Source of the DNA: Ambrosia x helenae | Taxonomy: Eukaryota > Streptophyta > Magnoliopsida > Asterales > Asteraceae | Length of the DNA stretch: 64,000 bases | NCBI GenBank assembly: GCA_030844895.1 | Contig: CM061234.1 | Location: 11,962,043-12,026,042, forward strand | Reading direction: 5' to 3' | Part shown: positions 59,592 to 64,000 of the stretch, piece by piece | Layout of the letters: each line of letters starts with the position of its first letter | Position numbering within the stretch: the first letter of the stretch is position 1 | The notes under the pieces: generated by a model | What the model was told of the DNA's origin: nothing | The model's input: only the letters and a program-made list of their open reading frames with translations | The model's database searches: none | Made by a program: the position numbers and the translations under genes

Positions 59592-60029
59592 TATGTATAT
59601 TGTTATTTGTTGAACCGAGCACCTTTAACCTGATTACTAGGTAAATCGCATGACACAATATGTAAACTTCTATTTGTGTTTGTTTTGAACAAACAAGCAA
59701 TGACCCAAGTTTTATTTTTAATAGAGTAGATTTTCTATTCAAAAGGAGGTAACAATGCAACTTGTAACCTGTTTACCCGCCGCCCACTTGTAAAAACTTA
59801 TTGGTTTTAATAGAAATACTAAAACAATTTCATATAAAAAAAAACAAGTAGACATTTCATTCATCACCAAAAGCCTTCTTTCTAGCAAGGTACTAGAAAA
59901 GAAAGGGATACAACCAAGTCTCCAATACAATCAAAATAAATTAACATTAAAATTCCACCATTTAGCTATCGTTAACTCCTTCCAAATCGCCTGTATCTTC
60001 AAATTGAGATATGAGGATTCTGTCCTGAC
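59592..60029. other. No gene seen
   Basis: AT-rich spacer between the MULE remnant and a SINE. Confidence 0.5.
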
Positions 60030-61102
60030 TATTCAGCTCAACTGGTTGATGGACATCGCAATGAAGAGTTTGAACGGATTTCACCCGGGTTCGACTCCAA
60101 GCGGGGGCGAAGGTTTTTCCATTCCAAGGGTTTCATACGCATCTGGCATTGGCGGACCCACACCTTGGCCAAGAGGTGCGGGCGCCCACCTTGAAAAAAT
60201 TTTTAGTGTTTATATATACGTGTTTATCCCGTTCGCACACCATAAAATTTTTCAATCGCACCCTTGGATTTTTGAAACCGAAGAAAAGCAAGGAAACAAG
60301 CTTTCCTCTCCCCCTTTATATGCCTTAAAGCTAAAGCTGCGATCCATGCGCTTGTTAGAAAGGTTGGTGTGTATATATTCCTTGTTTTTTTCTGGCGAGC
60401 AAGGATTTGGTGGAAATGTTGCAGGTCTCTCTTAGTTTGATGTGAAGAAGATGAACTATTTTTTTAGTTAACTTTTAATATGTTTTTCTTTTTATTTAAT
60501 TTCTTTTTACTTTATTTTACTTGTCCTTTAATTTAGTTTATTGTCTATTATTTTTTATAAGGTTTAATAAAATACCAGGTAGATAAGATCAAGTACAATG
60601 AGTGATATTATAGTCCATAGATAATTCAAACGAATATAACTATTCAGCTCGATTCTAGATAAGTAAATCCAAGAATTTGAAAATCGTTTTAACGACGTAA
60701 TATCTGAGTTACTTGTTTGTGTTAATAAATTGAGTCCTTGTGATAATTTTGGTGCGTTTGATGTTCCAAAACTACTACGATTAGTCGAGATGTATCCACA
60801 ACTTTAGATTTTAGAATTTTGTTATGCATATTTAACGACGTTTAAATTACTTTTGGCTTTTGGTTTCCTTTTGTTAATTATATAATTTTAGTATTATTAT
60901 TTTTGGTATACGAGTCGACCCGGCCCGACCCGTGTCACTTGATGGATAAACGACCCAAGGGCTTAGAGATTCCGCACCCCATGAAAAAAAATTCTGGGTC
61001 CGCCACTGGCATCTGGGGCGATCCGGCAAGCGGGTTCGGGTCAAGGGGAATTGGCCTAAGTACCCGGGGGCTCGGAGATCGTTTCGTTGGCCGTTAAAAA
61101 AA
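60030..61102 (+). mobile_element. SINE interrupted by a hAT-like element
   Basis: An A-box-like CTCAACTGGTTGATGG (60038) and B-box GGGTTCGACTCC (60088) begin a body that resumes after 61016 and ends GGCCGTTAAAAAAAAG at about 61102, the same tail as the SINEs at 32412 and 33522. The first copy of GCATCTGG closes the left part. Confidence 0.7.
60147..61008. mobile_element. Non-autonomous hAT-like element (CAGTGGCGGA ends)
   Basis: Perfect 8-bp duplication GCATCTGG (60139-60146 and 61009-61016). Ends CATTGGCGGACCCA and TGGGTCCGCCACTG form an inverted repeat with one mismatch. The interior of about 860 bp is non-coding. Confidence 0.92.
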
Positions 61103-61355
61103 AGAGATAGGAGGATTATTTGATGTCTTCGCCTATTTTATTCGCCGTGCTCTTTTGGTTATAAAAAATAATACGGTTCGTCAACAGACGCAGTTAGAGC
61201 CCAAGCAAGAACCTTCCATGTTTATTTCGTACCTTCATTTTTATCTTTTTCTATCCGTGTGTGCTTATTTTTTTTAGTTAGCTTCATGTCTTCATTATAT
61301 CCTGAACTTACAGAATCCATTGCCTTTTATAATGGCAACTTATGTAAACATTAAC

Positions 61356-61360
61356 AAAAA
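61356..61360 (-). terminator. Pol III terminator of the tRNA gene
   Basis: A T5 run on the minus strand about 13 bases beyond the mature tRNA 3' end. Confidence 0.75.
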
Positions 61361-61372
61361 GCTATTTATAAA

Positions 61373-61443
61373 TGCGCATCCGGGGAATCGAACCCCGGTC
61401 AGTACCGTGGGAGGGTACTATGATACCACTACACTAGATGCGC
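61373..61443 (-). tRNA. tRNA-Gly (anticodon CCC)
   Basis: 71 nt. The acceptor stem GCGCATC pairs perfectly with GATGCGC (discriminator A). The anticodon stem GTACC/GGTAC encloses CTCCCAC, giving CCC, which reads GGG. The T arm is CCGGGGTTCGATTCCCCGG. Internal promoters are A-box TAGTGTAGTGG and B-box GGTTCGATTCC. There is no intron. Just upstream on the minus strand, AAACAAAAG resembles the CAA-type motif before plant tRNA genes. All stems are intact, so it looks functional. Confidence 0.96.
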
Positions 61444-62237
61444 CTTTTGTTTCATTTTCTTACTGACCTAATAATAATAAGGAATTGTATTATTATGTAG
61501 CCAGCAAATTTTTTTATTGCTAATTTACATGTCCTTTCCAAATGTTTATATCTAAACAAATGTTTGACTGCTGTAAATAACTTCATATACTTTTGTAAAC
61601 TGATAACGTTGGTTATTCAAATTTAATTAATAATACAAAGTTCTAATTGATAAAGACTTCGACATCCTACTTTCTTAAATGTGTTCTAAAAATATTTATT
61701 TGAGCTGTTAGCAAAAATATAACAAAAATCAGACAGCTTTTAGGTAATATAGTTTACTAGGAATATTGAAAAGGGTGGCGACGCAACTTGTTACCCGTCT
61801 ACGTGTCTACATGCTACCTTCATGTAATTTGCCCTTTATTTATAATAGAAACTATAAAAAAGAAAAAAAAATTGAAAAATCGAAAATCAAACCAAATCTG
61901 ATTGAATTGGTGCCAACTATATCTGAATTGGATCTTAATTCTAAGACTAAACGGTGTGGTGGGGGGGGGGGGATCGGCCCGTCGAGCCCGTCTTGGGCCA
62001 GCCAATACCGCCCTGACCGTGTTCAGTCCGGCCAACTCGTCCAATTTCGGACGTTTGAGACGGGCCTTGTGCTTGGTTGTTGATTGGTTGGTTTGAAAAT
62101 GGTGGGTCCCTCCCAACCTATATATGATCGTTGAATTAAACAAAAAAAAACCTGCAACTCCGGTGACTGTGGTGGCCGGCTCCGGTGAGCGAGAGATGTG
62201 GTGGTGTTGTGATTGTTGGTGTTCTGCTGGTTGTGGT
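61444..62237. other. No gene seen
   Basis: AT-rich DNA with a G11-12 run (61960-61972) inside a short GC-rich patch. No coding or TE signature was established. Confidence 0.45.
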
Positions 62238-63033
62238 TAGAGGTGAACAAAAAAACCGGTTCCGGTTCCTCTAGGAACCACCGGTTCCACGTTTTAGCAA
62301 AAAATCGGGCCCGAACGGTCCTGGAACCGGTTCCACCGTTAGAATAGGCCAAATTCGTTTTTTTTATCTTTGGGTTCGTTTATAGCCATTAACTAGCCGT
62401 TTTTTTCAACCAAAATCACAATTTTGCCATCCTTGTTTAGTATAAATAGGTTTAGATGTTTTAAGTTGTTCACAACACTCAAAAACACATTAAAAACAAA
62501 CCGAAAACGCTAAAACAAACCTTGCATCCTCCTCTGTTTCACAAGCCTTAACCATAAAAAGGGTGAGTAAATAAGATGAGAAACGTTCATCTTGTTGTTG
62601 GATGGGTGATAATAAATATAGGAAAGGGGAAACAGAGGAGTGGAGAACCAATGAGAAAGATTTGAAGTTGATGTTGAGGTCATGTGTGATAATAATGTAA
62701 TGTAATGATTATGTTAAGAGATATGTATACATTTGAAGAATTCGCATACGATGCGGCGATACAACGCATGAGTAGTTCGGACGAAAATTAATAAAAAATA
62801 ATATCATTGTAATGTTTGAAATTGTTTTTTTTTTCATTTCATTTTCCATGTTTCTTGTTTCGAAAAAAAAAAGTCGTATTTTTATGTTTATTTTTTTTCT
62901 AATCGGCTTATATATATATATATATATTCTAATTGTGCGCGTAAGAACCGATTCTGGAACCGGTCTTAAAAACCAGTCGGCGGAATTGGGACCGAAACCG
63001 GACGGAACCGGCACTGTAGCGGACCAGTTCCTA
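62238..63033. mobile_element. Possible hAT-like element truncating a Copia fragment
   Basis: Both ends carry GGAACCGGTTCC-type words (62250-62340 and 62945-63030), and the left end begins TAGAGGTGAAC. The right boundary cuts the Copia reading frame just after IIHCDLWTS. The two ends are not good inverted repeats, and the Copia gene does not resume on the left, so this may be part of a larger rearrangement. Confidence 0.4.
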
Positions 63034-64000
63034 AAAGTGAAGTCCAAAGGTCACAATGTATAATGTCAAATGGTGCAAAAGTGAATGAATTTGAATCATA
63101 AAAAGGCAATCGTTTACTATTAGCAAGTTGACAAGAATGACAAAGTTTAGACACATTGTCTTTATTACATGAAAAATGAAAAGTACGACGTAATACATCT
63201 AAGACTTGAGCCCCTGGGTGACCAAGACGGTCGTGCCACGGTAAGGAGGTAGATGTAATGAAGCATGCTTGAGGTGGAAGCTGGGGAGGTGTGAAAGGGT
63301 AGAGGTTCCCCGTGCTATTATGGCGAGATAGGGTCTTCTTAATGACGAGATCCTTCACAGAAAAACCAAAGGGGTCAAATTCTATAGATACATTATTATC
63401 TCTAGAAAAACGTCGTACGGAAATTAGATTTCTAATAACATGTGGGCTATAAAGGACATTGGGTAGGATGTATGTGCGGTTTGGTAGGGTGTGAAAGCCA
63501 ATGCCAGATCCTTTTATTGGGACATATTGGTCATTACCGACAAGAATAAACCGATTTAAAGGAGGTGAGTTAGGAACAATAATTTTACCTTGGTCTCGTG
63601 AGACATGCGATTCAGCTCCCGTGTCCATAATGTCTTGGTTCCAAGAAGCATTGTTTTGATTGAATCGCATATTGTTAAAAGCAGCACTTAAGTCAGTTGG
63701 GCAAAGTGCATCATATCCGTACGGTGGTGGCCCATATGAGCCGTAACCAGTGGGACCAGAGTAGCCAGTATAATGAGTCTGAGATGGCTGGCTGTTGGAT
63801 TGATTAGAATGACCGCTGGGGCGCCAGTTGGGCTGCGTGAGATAAGGACACGGGGGAGGGGACCACCAGGCCCAGTTAGGGTATGAAGGAGGTGGGTGTG
63901 GGCTGTATGAATTGGCGGGTGGGTAGTAGCCGTGGCCAGAAGATCTGCGTCCGCGTCCCCGATAACCACCACCACGGCCGCATCCCCTGTTAGGACGGTT
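63034..64000 (-). pseudogene. Ty1/Copia fragment: gag end, protease, pre-integrase
   Basis: Continues beyond the window at 64000. On the minus strand a Gly/Arg/Pro-rich gag end is followed by the protease (IMDTGAESHVSRD, about 63610-63650) and ILPNVLYSPHVIRNLISVRR. The pre-integrase zinc motif follows (WHDRLGHPGAQVLDVLRR, then LCHSCQLANSKRLPF), and the start of integrase (FDIIHCDLWTS) is cut at about 63033. The gag and protease parts lie in different frames, joined near 63680. Integrase, RT and RNase H are absent. Confidence 0.88.

Noticed and set aside
60004..60435. 143-codon plus-strand ORF
   Set aside because: Spans a SINE promoter and a hAT-like end; composite of two mobile elements.
62709..63047. 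Minus-strand ORF of 112 codons
   Set aside because: Same length as the MULE accessory proteins by coincidence; sequence unrelated and AT-repeat derived.

Overview
This is eukaryotic nuclear DNA from a flowering plant. It is AT-rich, its host genes have spliced introns, and it carries a nuclear-type tRNA gene and many plant transposable elements (TEs). The repertoire suggests a eudicot, and a single-ORF reverse transcriptase family I associate with daisy-family genomes makes Asteraceae my best guess. That assignment is inference.

Host genes are sparse. A Tubby-like F-box gene lies at about 17.5-19.8 kb (plus, four coding exons). A ROH1/BYPASS1-like (DUF793) gene lies at 50.1-51.3 kb (plus, one coding exon). 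An unrecognised small ORF with a GA-rich upstream region lies at 47.6-47.85 kb (minus). A tRNA-Gly(CCC) gene lies at 61.4 kb (minus). Both recognisable host protein genes carry one single-base deletion relative to the family reading frame, which is either real damage or uncorrected assembly error.

TEs fill the rest. 0-3.4 kb: a mosaic of shuffled duplicated blocks with a perfect 34-bp foldback. 3.4-7.1 kb: a broken non-LTR-type reverse transcriptase gene interrupted by a hAT-like element. 9.1-10.2 kb: a Copia fragment. 13-16 kb: MITEs (short non-autonomous DNA elements), a long inverted repeat and a SINE. 20-26 kb: a chromovirus remnant, a hAT-like element, a decayed PIF/Harbinger transposase and two MITEs. 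27.7-32.2 kb: a complete but mutated Copia element (LTRs, PBS, 5-bp target duplication) inside a Tourist-like MITE. 32.4-36.7 kb: a SINE, a hAT-like element and a Helitron-like segment. 43-47 kb: foldback elements, stacked Helitron-like elements and MITEs. 53-58.3 kb: a large TIR-bounded element full of a 12-bp palindrome and split by a solo LTR, followed by a hairpin element. 60-61 kb: a hAT-like element inside a SINE. 63-64 kb: a second Copia fragment.

The most interesting object is a Mutator-like element (MULE) at 36,775-42,171 with a 9-bp target duplication. It carries a seven-exon FAR1-type transposase gene, now broken, and a convergent intact 112-residue ORF. A second 112-residue ORF about 72% identical to the first, with many silent differences, sits next to a related terminal repeat at 58.4-59.6 kb. 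Non-coding parts of the first element hold 16 copies of the octamer RACGCACT, all on one strand. I read this as a candidate two-gene MULE with a conserved accessory protein and possibly its own dispersed DNA target, formally similar to the VANC system of VANDAL elements.
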